64,000 bases of DNA. Source: Andreprevotia chitinilytica DSM 18519. Lineage in GTDB: Bacteria > Pseudomonadota > Gammaproteobacteria > Burkholderiales > Chitinibacteraceae. This document shows positions 27,565 through 34,627 of the stretch, in pieces; positions within the stretch are counted from its first letter, which is position 1, and every line of letters begins with the position of its first letter. A model generated the notes under the pieces. That model was given only the letters and a program-made list of their open reading frames with translations. It made no database searches and was not told the DNA's origin. The translations under genes were made by a program, and so were the position numbers. Where the stretch lies: the NCBI RefSeq assembly GCF_000711875.1, contig NZ_JONM01000005.1:234976-298975 (forward strand), read 5' to 3'.

Positions 27565-27636
27565 TGTAGGAGCGAGCTTGCTCGCGATGACGACGGTGAA
27601 TGATGCGATGCAATCGCGAGCAAGCTCGCTCCTACA
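27565..27636. repeat. BIME: perfect inverted pair of REP sequences
   Basis: TGTAGGAGCGAGCTTGCTCG (first 20 bases; 24 in all, 27565-27588) and its exact reverse complement (27613-27636) are separated by 24 bases. The motif GTAGGAGCGAGCTTGCTCGC is a well-known REP family of Pseudomonas and relatives. A second pair is at 31384. Confidence 0.9.
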
Positions 27637-27660
27637 ACATGCGTCGGTCACATAATCTGC

Positions 27661-27751
27661 ACGCCTCACGCCTCACGCCTCACGCCTCACGCCTCACGCC
27701 TCACGCCTCACGCCTCACGCCTCACGCCTCACGCCTCACGCCTCACGCCTC
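27661..27751 (+). repeat. Heptamer array, thirteen perfect copies of ACGCCTC
   Basis: Thirteen exact tandem copies of ACGCCTC (91 bp). On the minus strand the unit is GAGGCGT; the TGA stop of the binding-protein gene (27750-27752) overlaps the array edge by two bases. Confidence 0.95.
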
Positions 27752-28889
27752 AAGGCTTCTTCACCGCCTGCTGCCACGTCTTCATGAATTCCATCCGCTT
27801 GGCCTGATCCAGATAAACCAGCAAGCCGATGCCGACCTGCACTGGCTTCAGGCTCGCGCCCAGTTGTCGGGTTAGCCCGGCAGCGGAGTTATCGCCGCCA
27901 ACGTCACTGCGTAGCGCGAACAAGTCCGCCTGATTGGCCAGCACGGTCTGGCCGCGCTTGGAGAGGATGTAGTCGAGCCACAGTCTGGCCGCGTTCGGGT
28001 TCCTGGCGTTCTTGGTGATCAGCATCAGCCGGCTGAGCACTTGGGTGTAGTCACGCGGATACACATAGCCGATCGATGGGTCTTTCCTGGCGCGGGCGTG
28101 GGCGTAGGAGCCGATCATGTTGTAGCCGATCAGGCTATCGCCCGACGAGATGCGCTCCAGCATCGTGCCGCTGGACGATTGCAGCTTCACGTTGGCTGCG
28201 CCCATGGCGCGCACCAGATCCCAGATGGTATTGCCGCCGATGTGGAAATCCTGCGTCAGATAATTGAAGCCCACGCCGGATTTTTCGATGTCGTAGGTGG
28301 TGACCTTGCCGGCGAATTTCTTCGGGTTGCCCTTCAACAGCTTGATCAGTTCGGCGCGGGTTTGTGGTACTTCGCTGGCGGCGATCTGGTGCTTGTTGTA
28401 GACGATGGCCAAGGGCTCGAAGGTGGTGCCGTAGGCGCTGTTCTGGTAGTGCGCCCAGCTGGGCAGGTTGGGGATTTCCGGCGATGCATAAGCGGCGGCA
28501 TAGCCATCGTTGACGAGCTTCACCTGCAAGTCCATCGCCGAGCTCCACAACACGTCGGCGCTGGGCGTGCCGGCGGCATTTTCGCTGACGAAACGGTTGT
28601 AGAGGATGGCGCTGTCCAGATCGCTGTATTCGACTTTCACGCCGGGATACAGCGCTTCGAAGTCATTGATCAGGGGGTGGACCGCGGCGGTGTGGGTGAC
28701 GGAGTAGACAATGACTTTGCCCTCTTTTTTTGCCGCGCTGATGATGTCCGGATAGTCGCTTGGATAACCAGCCGGCAAGGGTGCGGAGATCGCGAAAGTA
28801 GTGATGACACAGGAAAAGCCGGCCAGTAGCTGCTGAGCAAAACGTATCCACTTGCCGTGCATCAACCTGCGGTTCATCTCACGTTGCAT
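27750..28889 (-). CDS. Family 1 periplasmic binding protein (AfuA/iron- or organophosphate-type)
   Basis: A 379-residue exported protein: signal peptide about 1-35, then a type II binding-protein fold (VIVYSVTHTAAVHPLINDFEALYPGVKVEYSDLDSAILYNRF; PSADVLWSSAMDLQVKLV; GYNMIGSYA). It resembles AfuA/FbpA-like and phosphonate/phosphoglycerate binders; ligand uncertain. No permease or ATPase gene adjoins it. It is divergent from a TctD/TctE-like two-component system, so it may work as a ligand sensor or feed a distant transporter. An AGGAG element precedes the ATG at 28889. The stop is at the edge of a 13-copy heptamer array. Confidence 0.83.
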   Translation of the reverse strand: MQREMNRRLMHGKWIRFAQQLLAGFSCVITTFAISAPLPAGYPSDYPDIISAAKKEGKVIVYSVTHTAAVHPLINDFEALYPGVKVEYSDLDSAILYNRFVSENAAGTPSADVLWSSAMDLQVKLVNDGYAAAYASPEIPNLPSWAHYQNSAYGTTFEPLAIVYNKHQIAASEVPQTRAELIKLLKGNPKKFAGKVTTYDIEKSGVGFNYLTQDFHIGGNTIWDLVRAMGAANVKLQSSSGTMLERISSGDSLIGYNMIGSYAHARARKDPSIGYVYPRDYTQVLSRLMLITKNARNPNAARLWLDYILSKRGQTVLANQADLFALRSDVGGDNSAAGLTRQLGASLKPVQVGIGLLVYLDQAKRMEFMKTWQQAVKKP

Positions 28890-28930
28890 ATCGGGCTCCT
28901 GCCAGATCGGATTGCCGGCATCGTGATGTC

Positions 28931-28964
28931 ATCCTAGCTGCTTTGGCTTTCAATTCACTTTCCA
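28931..28964 (-). promoter_or_regulatory. Promoter with tandem OmpR/PhoB-type site, binding-protein gene
   Basis: On the minus strand TGGAAAG-N4-TTGAAAG (28964-28947, period 11 bp) is followed after 10 bases by TAGGAT (28936-28931), 41 bp before the start codon. The layout, with an activator site in place of a -35 box, matches PhoB/OmpR-class activation. The same module precedes the porin gene at 36114. Confidence 0.68.
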
Positions 28965-29209
28965 GCTCGAAGTTGGTGCGAGCAGTGTGCGTGATTGCGC
29001 CAGGCTGGCGCACTGCGGGGTATTGCTGATGGCAGGGATTGTCTGCGCCACAGATACTCCAATCGCATATCGCAAGGTGCAATGGCCGGTTTCGCACCCC
29101 TTATACTGACTGGGTATTTTTCGAGAATCCCATCGCGCCTGTGGCCTTGCCGACCGGTGCGATACCAGCCGGCCCACCGCTTGGCTGCCCTACACGTGAT
29201 GACCGCCGC

Positions 29210-29875
29210 ATGCGCATTCTCCTCGTCGAAGATAACGTTCCGCTCGCTGAGTCGCTCAGCCAGGCCTTGACCCAGGCGGGTTTCAGCGTCGATTGCATGC
29301 ATAACGGCGAGGCGGCCGATCAGGTGCTGCGCACAGAGGATTACGCCCTGGTGATCCTCGATCTGGCGCTGCCCAAGCTCGATGGCTGGGGCGTGCTGCA
29401 GCGGCTGCGTCAGCGTCGTAATCCGCTACCGGTGCTGATCCTGACTGCGCATGGCTCGGTCGAGGAGCGGGTGAAGGGTCTCAATATGGGCGCGGACGAC
29501 TACCTCGCCAAACCCTGTGATCTGAACGAGCTGGAAGCACGAGCGCGTGCACTGATCCGGCGCAGCCACGGTCACGATAGCCCGGTGATCCGCTTCGGGC
29601 CGCTCGAATACGACAGCGTCAGCCGTGCCTTCACACTCGATCAAAACCTGCTCAATCTCACCCCGCGCGAGCATGCGGTGCTGGAAGTGCTGCTGCTGCG
29701 CGGCGGCAAGGCGGTGAGCAAGGATGCGTTGTCGGAAAAAATCTTCGGTTTCGATGATTCAAGCAGCCCGGACGCGATTGAAATCTACGTCCATCGTCTG
29801 CGCAAGAAGCTGGAAGGCAGCCGCATCGCCATCGTCACCCTGCGCGGCTTGGGTTATCTGCTGGAAGAAAAATGA
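29210..29875 (+). CDS. OmpR-family response regulator, TctD-like
   Basis: A 221-residue regulator: receiver (1-118; D51 in VILDLALPKLDGW, K101-type lysine in YLAKPCDLNEL) and a winged helix DNA-binding domain (about 125-220; LTPREHAVLEVLLLRGGKAVSKDALSEKI, EIYVHRLRKKLE, TLRGLGYLLEE). It resembles TctD/QseB. Its gene overlaps the kinase gene (ATGA). The divergent binding-protein gene and the porin at 34628 share a tandem 11-bp-period site suited to this class, making them its likely targets. ATG 29210 starts the receiver domain; the TATACT at 29102-29107 may be a -10 box. Confidence 0.92.
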   Translation: MRILLVEDNVPLAESLSQALTQAGFSVDCMHNGEAADQVLRTEDYALVILDLALPKLDGWGVLQRLRQRRNPLPVLILTAHGSVEERVKGLNMGADDYLAKPCDLNELEARARALIRRSHGHDSPVIRFGPLEYDSVSRAFTLDQNLLNLTPREHAVLEVLLLRGGKAVSKDALSEKIFGFDDSSSPDAIEIYVHRLRKKLEGSRIAIVTLRGLGYLLEEK

Positions 29876-31311
29876 CGGCCGAACCCACCAAAGGTCGTGC
29901 CGCCGCTCGCCAGCGCAGCTTGCGGCTGAGTTTGTCCATCTGGCTGCTGGTGCCGCTGCTGGTGCTGCTGGCGCTCGATGCCTGGCTCACCTACCAGCGC
30001 GCGCTGCATGCCGCCAATGTCGCGTTCGACCGCACCTTGTTCACCTCGGCCAAATCCATCGCCGAAGGGGTGCAACTGCGCAATGGTCAGATTCAGGTCG
30101 ATATCCCGTATCTGGCACTGGAAATCTTTGAAGCCAACAGCCAGGGCCGGGTGTTCTATCGCGTGGCCGAGGACGGCGGCAAGCTGCTGACCGGCTACGC
30201 CAACCTGCCGCAGCCCAAGCACCCGGAACGTGTGGTCAGTTACCAGCCGGTGTATTACGACGCGCAATACCAAGGCGACACCTTGCGCTTGATCGCCATG
30301 CGCCTGTCGGTGCGCGACGTGGCGACCGCGCAGACGCGGCAGGTCTGGGTGCAGGTGGCCGAAACCCCGGAGCTACGCCGCGAGCTGGCACGCGAGATCC
30401 TGATTGGGGCGTTGCTGCAAGAAGGGCTGCTGATCTTGCTGGCCTTCGTCATCGTCATGCTGGCCATCAGCCGCGGCTTGCGGCCGTTGCGCAAACTATC
30501 CGAGCGCGTGTCGGCCCGGGATGAAGATGACCTGTCGCCGCTCGATGAGAGCGAGCTGCGCGCCGAACTCAAACCGCTGGTCGAAGCGCTTAACCAATAC
30601 GTGGCACGCATTGAGCGCATGCTCACCGCTCGCCGCCGCTTCTTTGCCGATGCGGCCCACCAGCTGAAAACGCCGCTGGCCGTCATGCAGGCACAGGCGG
30701 AACTGGCTTTGCGTGAAGACGCCAGCCCGGCCGTACAGGGTCAGCTGCGTGGCTTGCTCAATACAGTGAAGCAGGCTTCGCACGGGGTAAAGCAACTGCT
30801 GTCACTGTCCCGCTTGGAGCCGGACAGCGGCTCCGTGGTGGTGCTGCAACCAATTGAATTGGCGACCGTGGCGCGTGATGTGGCGCTGGAATGGGCACCA
30901 GTGGCGCGGCGCAAGGGCGTCGATCTTGGTTTCGAGCAGCAGGCTACGCCGATGGTGGAAGGTAAGACGGAGTTGCTGCAGGAGTTGATCGGCAATCTGG
31001 TCGATAACGCCATTCGCTACGCCGGCTACGGCAAGCAAATCACCGTGCGGGTAGAGCAGGACGGCGATACGCCCATGCTCAAAGTCATCGACAACGGCCC
31101 CGGCATCCCGCCCGATGAGCATGACCGGGTTTTCCTGCGCTTCTACCGGATTCCCGGCATGCAGGTGGAAGGCAGCGGACTCGGGCTAGCCATCGTGCGC
31201 GAGATCGCCCGCCAGCATGGCGCGAATCTGCGACTGGCCGATACACCGGGCGGGGGATTGACGGTGGAGTTGCGGTTTACGGGGCAGGTTGCGAACGGGG
31301 TCGGGGTATAG
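29872..31311 (+). CDS. Sensor histidine kinase, TctE-like (2CSK_N)
   Basis: A 479-residue membrane kinase. TM1 about 24-42, periplasmic 2CSK_N-type sensor about 43-175, TM2 about 180-203, HAMP, HisKA with H263 in ADAAHQLKTPLA, and HATPase with LVDNAIRYAG, VIDNGPGIPPDEHDRVFLRFYR and GSGLGLAIV. The N-terminal sensor type is shared with TctE, which senses tricarboxylates and controls a porin plus uptake system in Pseudomonas. The stop codon TAG is also the first three bases of a TAGCCTGGACGG repeat copy, so the repeat edge sets the C-terminus. Confidence 0.92.
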   Translation: MTAEPTKGRAAARQRSLRLSLSIWLLVPLLVLLALDAWLTYQRALHAANVAFDRTLFTSAKSIAEGVQLRNGQIQVDIPYLALEIFEANSQGRVFYRVAEDGGKLLTGYANLPQPKHPERVVSYQPVYYDAQYQGDTLRLIAMRLSVRDVATAQTRQVWVQVAETPELRRELAREILIGALLQEGLLILLAFVIVMLAISRGLRPLRKLSERVSARDEDDLSPLDESELRAELKPLVEALNQYVARIERMLTARRRFFADAAHQLKTPLAVMQAQAELALREDASPAVQGQLRGLLNTVKQASHGVKQLLSLSRLEPDSGSVVVLQPIELATVARDVALEWAPVARRKGVDLGFEQQATPMVEGKTELLQELIGNLVDNAIRYAGYGKQITVRVEQDGDTPMLKVIDNGPGIPPDEHDRVFLRFYRIPGMQVEGSGLGLAIVREIARQHGANLRLADTPGGGLTVELRFTGQVANGVGV

Positions 31312-31337
31312 CCTGGACGGTTTTGCCGGCCGGGGCC
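31309..31337 (+). repeat. Half copy of the GTAGCCCGGAC repeat (V family)
   Basis: TAGCCTGGACGG...TTGCCGGCCGGGG, matching the left arm of the full copies at 31469, 39520, 56162 and 63384. It begins at the kinase stop codon. Together with the BIME at 31384 and the full copy at 31469 it fills the 340-bp gap 31312-31651. Confidence 0.7.
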
Positions 31338-31383
31338 ATTTGTGCTGCCATCTGACCCAATCCGACAAAACCAGCAGTGATTC

Positions 31384-31457
31384 TTGTAGGAGCGAGCTTG
31401 CTCGCGATTGCTCCGATGGATGAACCATTGTCATTGCGAGCAAACTCGCGCCTACAA
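31384..31457. repeat. BIME: inverted pair of REP sequences, second copy
   Basis: TTGTAGGAGCGAGCTTGCTC (31384 onward) and its imperfect inverted partner ending GCGCCTACAA at 31457 differ at a few positions only. It lies between a half copy and a full copy of the V family. Confidence 0.88.
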
Positions 31458-31468
31458 AATCTCTGCCG

Positions 31469-31565
31469 GTAGCCTGGACACCGCAGATGGCCCGGGGGCT
31501 GACTGGACAATATACGATGCCGGTTGAACGCAACGGCCCCCGGCCGGCAAAGCCGTCCGGGCTAC
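31469..31565. repeat. V-family palindromic repeat, full copy 1
   Basis: Left arm GTAGCCTGGACACC-N8-GGCCCGGGGG and right arm CCCCCGGCCGG-N1-AAGCCGTCCGGGCTAC form an imperfect inverted repeat of 97 bp. Confidence 0.75.
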
Positions 31566-31591
31566 GACGATATGCCAAAAAAATCAGACGC

Positions 31592-31622
31592 AAAAAAAGG
31601 TGGTCATCAGACCACCTTTTTT
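31592..31622. terminator. Bidirectional terminator between kinase and ABC operon
   Basis: AAAAAAAGGTGGTC pairs with GACCACCTTTTTT over an ATCA loop; U-runs on both strands serve the rightward kinase and leftward permease genes. Confidence 0.92.
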
Positions 31623-31651
31623 CTTGGGCAACGGTTTGAATCAACGCCGCA

Positions 31652-32542
31652 TCAATTGTCCTGTAACGGCGCCGGACGCCATTTGGCGAGGCGATGTTCC
31701 AGCAGCGTCATCAGGTATTCGGCCAACAGTGCCACCACCATGATGATGACGATGGCGGCGTACATGCCGGCGGCGTCAAACGAGCCGCGCGCCACGTTGA
31801 TCAGCAGGCCGATGCCGTAGCGGGAGCCGACGAACTCGCCGACGATCGCGCCGATGATGGCGAAGCCGAAGCTCACATGCAGCGAGGCGAAGATCCAGCT
31901 CATGGCCGACGGCACGATGACCGAGCGGGTGATCTGCCACTTGGATGCGCCCAGGATCTGCGCATTGGCAATCAACGCACGATCCGCTTCACGCACGCCC
32001 TGGAAGGCGTTGGAGAACACCACGAAGAACACCATCACGAAGGAGAGGGCGACCTTCGATGCCAGGCCCAGGCCGAACAGCATGATGAAGATCGGCGCCA
32101 GCACCACGCGCGGCACCGAGTTGATCACCTTGATGTAGACCGAGAACACATCGGACGCCATCTTGTTGCGGCCCAGTGCTACGCCGACGAGGACGCCGGT
32201 TATGGAGCCGACGAAGAAACCGATCAACGATTCTTCCATGGTCACCCACAGGTGATACCAGAGCGAAACGCCGTCGGTGCCCTGGGTGCCCCATTCATAC
32301 AAGCGCTTCATGATGGTGGACGGGCTGGCGAAGAAGAACTCGTCGATCCACTTCGCGCGCGAGGCGATTTCCCAGCCGCCCAGAAACACCACCAGGATCA
32401 GCAAGCGCCAGAACATCACCATGTTCTTGCGTTTGCGCGCCGCCTTGGCGGCAGCGGCTTCGATCTCGGCATCGGAGGTGCCGGCCCGGAATGCCGGGGC
32501 GGCGGTTTGCGTTGCGGTATTGGTTACGGTAGCAGTCATCAT
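31652..32542 (-). CDS. NitT/TauT-type ABC transporter permease
   Basis: A 296-residue permease of the SsuC/TauC type. About six membrane helices; the first near residue 47-65 (MVMFWRLLILVVFLGGWEIASR). The EAA-type loop that contacts the ATPase is NAQILGASKWQITRSVIVPSAMSWIFASLHVSFGFA (near 195-230). It is the last gene of a leftward operon: binding protein (33477), ATPase (32556), permease. The family moves sulfonates, nitrate, pyrimidine precursors and similar small organic anions; substrate not readable here. The start overlaps none; 13 bp separate it from the ATPase gene. Confidence 0.93.
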   Translation of the reverse strand: MMTATVTNTATQTAAPAFRAGTSDAEIEAAAAKAARKRKNMVMFWRLLILVVFLGGWEIASRAKWIDEFFFASPSTIMKRLYEWGTQGTDGVSLWYHLWVTMEESLIGFFVGSITGVLVGVALGRNKMASDVFSVYIKVINSVPRVVLAPIFIMLFGLGLASKVALSFVMVFFVVFSNAFQGVREADRALIANAQILGASKWQITRSVIVPSAMSWIFASLHVSFGFAIIGAIVGEFVGSRYGIGLLINVARGSFDAAGMYAAIVIIMVVALLAEYLMTLLEHRLAKWRPAPLQDN

Positions 32543-32555
32543 GTCTTCCTTGCGC

Positions 32556-33386
32556 CTATGCGGCCACTTCGGTACGGGCCGCGCCGGCCATTACTTCTTC
32601 CCGCAGGTCGTTCCAGATCGTGTGCGAGATATCGACGAACCGCTGGTCAAAGCGGATTTCGGATGCGACGCGTGGGCGGGGGATATCGATTTCGTAGACG
32701 GACTTCACGGTCGCCGGGCCTGCTGTCAGCACATAGACCCGGTCAGCCAGCGCAATCGCTTCTTCCAGATCGTGGGTGACGAACAGCACCGACGCCTTGG
32801 CTTCTGACCACAGCTTCAGCAGCTCATCGTGCATCAGCACGCGGGTTTGCACGTCCAGTGCGGAGAACGGCTCATCCATCAGCAACACTTGCGGCTCGTT
32901 GATGAAGGTTTGCGCCAGCGCCACGCGCTTGCGCATGCCGCCGGAGAGCTGATGCGGAAACTTCGATTCATGCCCGGTCAGATTGACCCGCGCCAGCCAC
33001 TCCCGCGCCCGCTCATAGGCTTCGGCCTTGGGCTTGCCGCGAAACAGCGGGCCGGCCACCACGTTGTCGATCACGCTGCGCCACGGGAAGAGGGCATCGG
33101 TCTGAAAGGCAAAACCGATGCGGGGGTCGATGCCGTTGATGGGCTGGCCGAACAGGCGCACTTCACCGCTGGAGGGCTTGGCCAGGCCAGTGACGAGGTT
33201 CAGCGTGGTGGACTTGCCGCAACCGGTCGGACCGACGATGGCGACGAATTCGCCGCGGCCGATGGTCATGTTGAAGTTGCGGATCGCAGTCATTGATTTG
33301 CCATCCGGCGTAACGAAACGCCGGCTGACGTTGATCATTTCGACGGCCGGTGTCATCGGGTCGTGTGGAGCAGACATGATTTTCAT
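32556..33386 (-). CDS. NitT/TauT-type ABC transporter ATPase
   Basis: A 276-residue ATPase with Walker A GPTGCGKST (about 52-60), signature LSGGMRKRVALAQ, Walker B VLLMDEPFSALD, and the H-loop in VTHDLEEAIALADRVYVL. It matches SsuB/TauB. It energises import with the permease gene downstream and the binding protein upstream. ATG 33386 and 33377 are both possible starts; the poly-purine GAGAGAG lies too close to the first and well placed for the second. No missing residues. Confidence 0.94.
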   Translation of the reverse strand: MKIMSAPHDPMTPAVEMINVSRRFVTPDGKSMTAIRNFNMTIGRGEFVAIVGPTGCGKSTTLNLVTGLAKPSSGEVRLFGQPINGIDPRIGFAFQTDALFPWRSVIDNVVAGPLFRGKPKAEAYERAREWLARVNLTGHESKFPHQLSGGMRKRVALAQTFINEPQVLLMDEPFSALDVQTRVLMHDELLKLWSEAKASVLFVTHDLEEAIALADRVYVLTAGPATVKSVYEIDIPRPRVASEIRFDQRFVDISHTIWNDLREEVMAGAARTEVAA

Positions 33387-33476
33387 CTCTCTCGTCCTGC
33401 GCCGAACGGACGGGCGCCGGAACGTACTTGATTGGACAAGCCTGCCGATCGGTTCACCGGTCGACAGGCCGACGGG

Positions 33477-34478
33477 TTACTTGACCTTGCTGACGAACTC
33501 GGTGGTGTAGGTCTTGGACAGATCGATGGTCTTGCCCTTGACGTTCTTGGAGTGCGCCGCCAGCACAGTCAGCACTGTTTCCGGGCCACCTGCAGGCATC
33601 ACACCATCGGCGGTGAACATGCCTTTCGAACCGGTCAGTGCCTGGATGTAAGCTTCTTTATCGCCAGCGTAAAAGTCCTTGGGCATCTTTTCTGCGATTT
33701 CAGCTGCTGAATGCGTGCTGATGAAGCGCAATGTCTTGACGAAGGCATTGGCGAGCTTCTGCGTGATTTCCTTGTGGCTGTTCACCCACTCGGTTTGCAT
33801 ATACAGCGATGCGGCCGGATAAGTGCCACCCAGTGCTTGCTTGGTCTTCGCCATGGTGCGCAGATCGACCAGTATTTTGGCGTCGCCGGTTTTGATCAGG
33901 CGGGAAATCGTCGGCTCGGTGGTCATGCCAGCCTGGATCTTGTCCTGCTGCATGGCGGCGATGAAGGTGGTGCCTGCGCCAACCGGCAGCGTGGTGAAAT
34001 CGCTCAGGCCAACGCCGGCTTTCACGGCCAGATACTGGGTCAGGAAGTTGGTCGACGAACCCAGACCGGTCACGCCCAGACTCTTGCCTTTCACATCCGC
34101 CATCGATTTGATTTCCGGGTGCTTGGTGGAGACCATTTCCACTTCGCCCGGTGCATCGGCGAATTGCACGACGGATTCGACGGTTTTGCCTTTGGCTTGC
34201 AGGTCGACACAGTGGTCGTAGAAGCCAACCACCGCTTGCACGGCGCCTGCCAGCAGTTCGTTTTCAGCGTCGACGCCCGAGGTCTCGTTCAGGAGTTCGA
34301 CATCAAGGCCTTCCGCCTTGAAATAACCAAGACCTTCGGCCAGTTTCGCCGGCAGGTAGATCTGCTTTTCATAGCCGCCGACCATGATGGTGACTTTGTC
34401 CGCAGCGGTCGCGGTTGCGCAAGCCCCAACCAGCGAGGCAAAAACGGCAGTGCCCAATAAAGCATGCTTACGAATCAT
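33477..34478 (-). CDS. NitT/TauT-type ABC substrate-binding protein
   Basis: A 333-residue exported protein: signal peptide (MIRKHALLGTAVFASL, cleavage after ATAA about residue 25), then an SsuA/THI5-like fold: IYLPAKLAEGLGYFKAEGLDVELL, GAVQAVVGFYDHCVDLQAKGK, SMADVKGKSLGVTGLGSSTNFLTQYLAVKAG. The FYDH segment lines the binding cleft in this family. The substrate is unknown. ATG 34478 follows AAGGAGT by eight bases, a strong ribosome-binding site. It is first in the operon and lies 149 bp from the porin stop, with a nested palindrome in between. Confidence 0.92.
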   Translation of the reverse strand: MIRKHALLGTAVFASLVGACATATAADKVTIMVGGYEKQIYLPAKLAEGLGYFKAEGLDVELLNETSGVDAENELLAGAVQAVVGFYDHCVDLQAKGKTVESVVQFADAPGEVEMVSTKHPEIKSMADVKGKSLGVTGLGSSTNFLTQYLAVKAGVGLSDFTTLPVGAGTTFIAAMQQDKIQAGMTTEPTISRLIKTGDAKILVDLRTMAKTKQALGGTYPAASLYMQTEWVNSHKEITQKLANAFVKTLRFISTHSAAEIAEKMPKDFYAGDKEAYIQALTGSKGMFTADGVMPAGGPETVLTVLAAHSKNVKGKTIDLSKTYTTEFVSKVK

Positions 34479-34562
34479 GTGGTAACTCCTTGGAATAATG
34501 CGGGGCAATTGCCAATCCGCTGCGCCCCAAAAACTGCATGGAAATCTGTATTTGGATTTACT

Positions 34563-34618
34563 GGCGGATTCCGGGCCAACACAATCGGCCGATTGTTTAA
34601 GTACGGCCGGAATCCGCC
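34563..34618. promoter_or_regulatory. Nested palindrome between porin and ABC operon
   Basis: GGCGGATTCCGG (34563-34574) pairs with CCGGAATCCGCC (34607-34618); inside lies a perfect 16-bp palindrome ACAATCGGCCGATTGT (34581-34596). No U-run follows, so it may be an RNA processing or attenuation structure, or an operator for the ABC operon. Confidence 0.55.
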
Positions 34619-34627
34619 TGACTACGA

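Noticed and set aside
23521..27751. Heptamer arrays as CRISPR
   Set aside because: Units are only seven bases, directly adjoining and without spacers; no cas gene is present.
27600..27875. A repetitive ORF with SRLTPHA units
   Set aside because: It is only the translation of the heptamer array and REP repeat.
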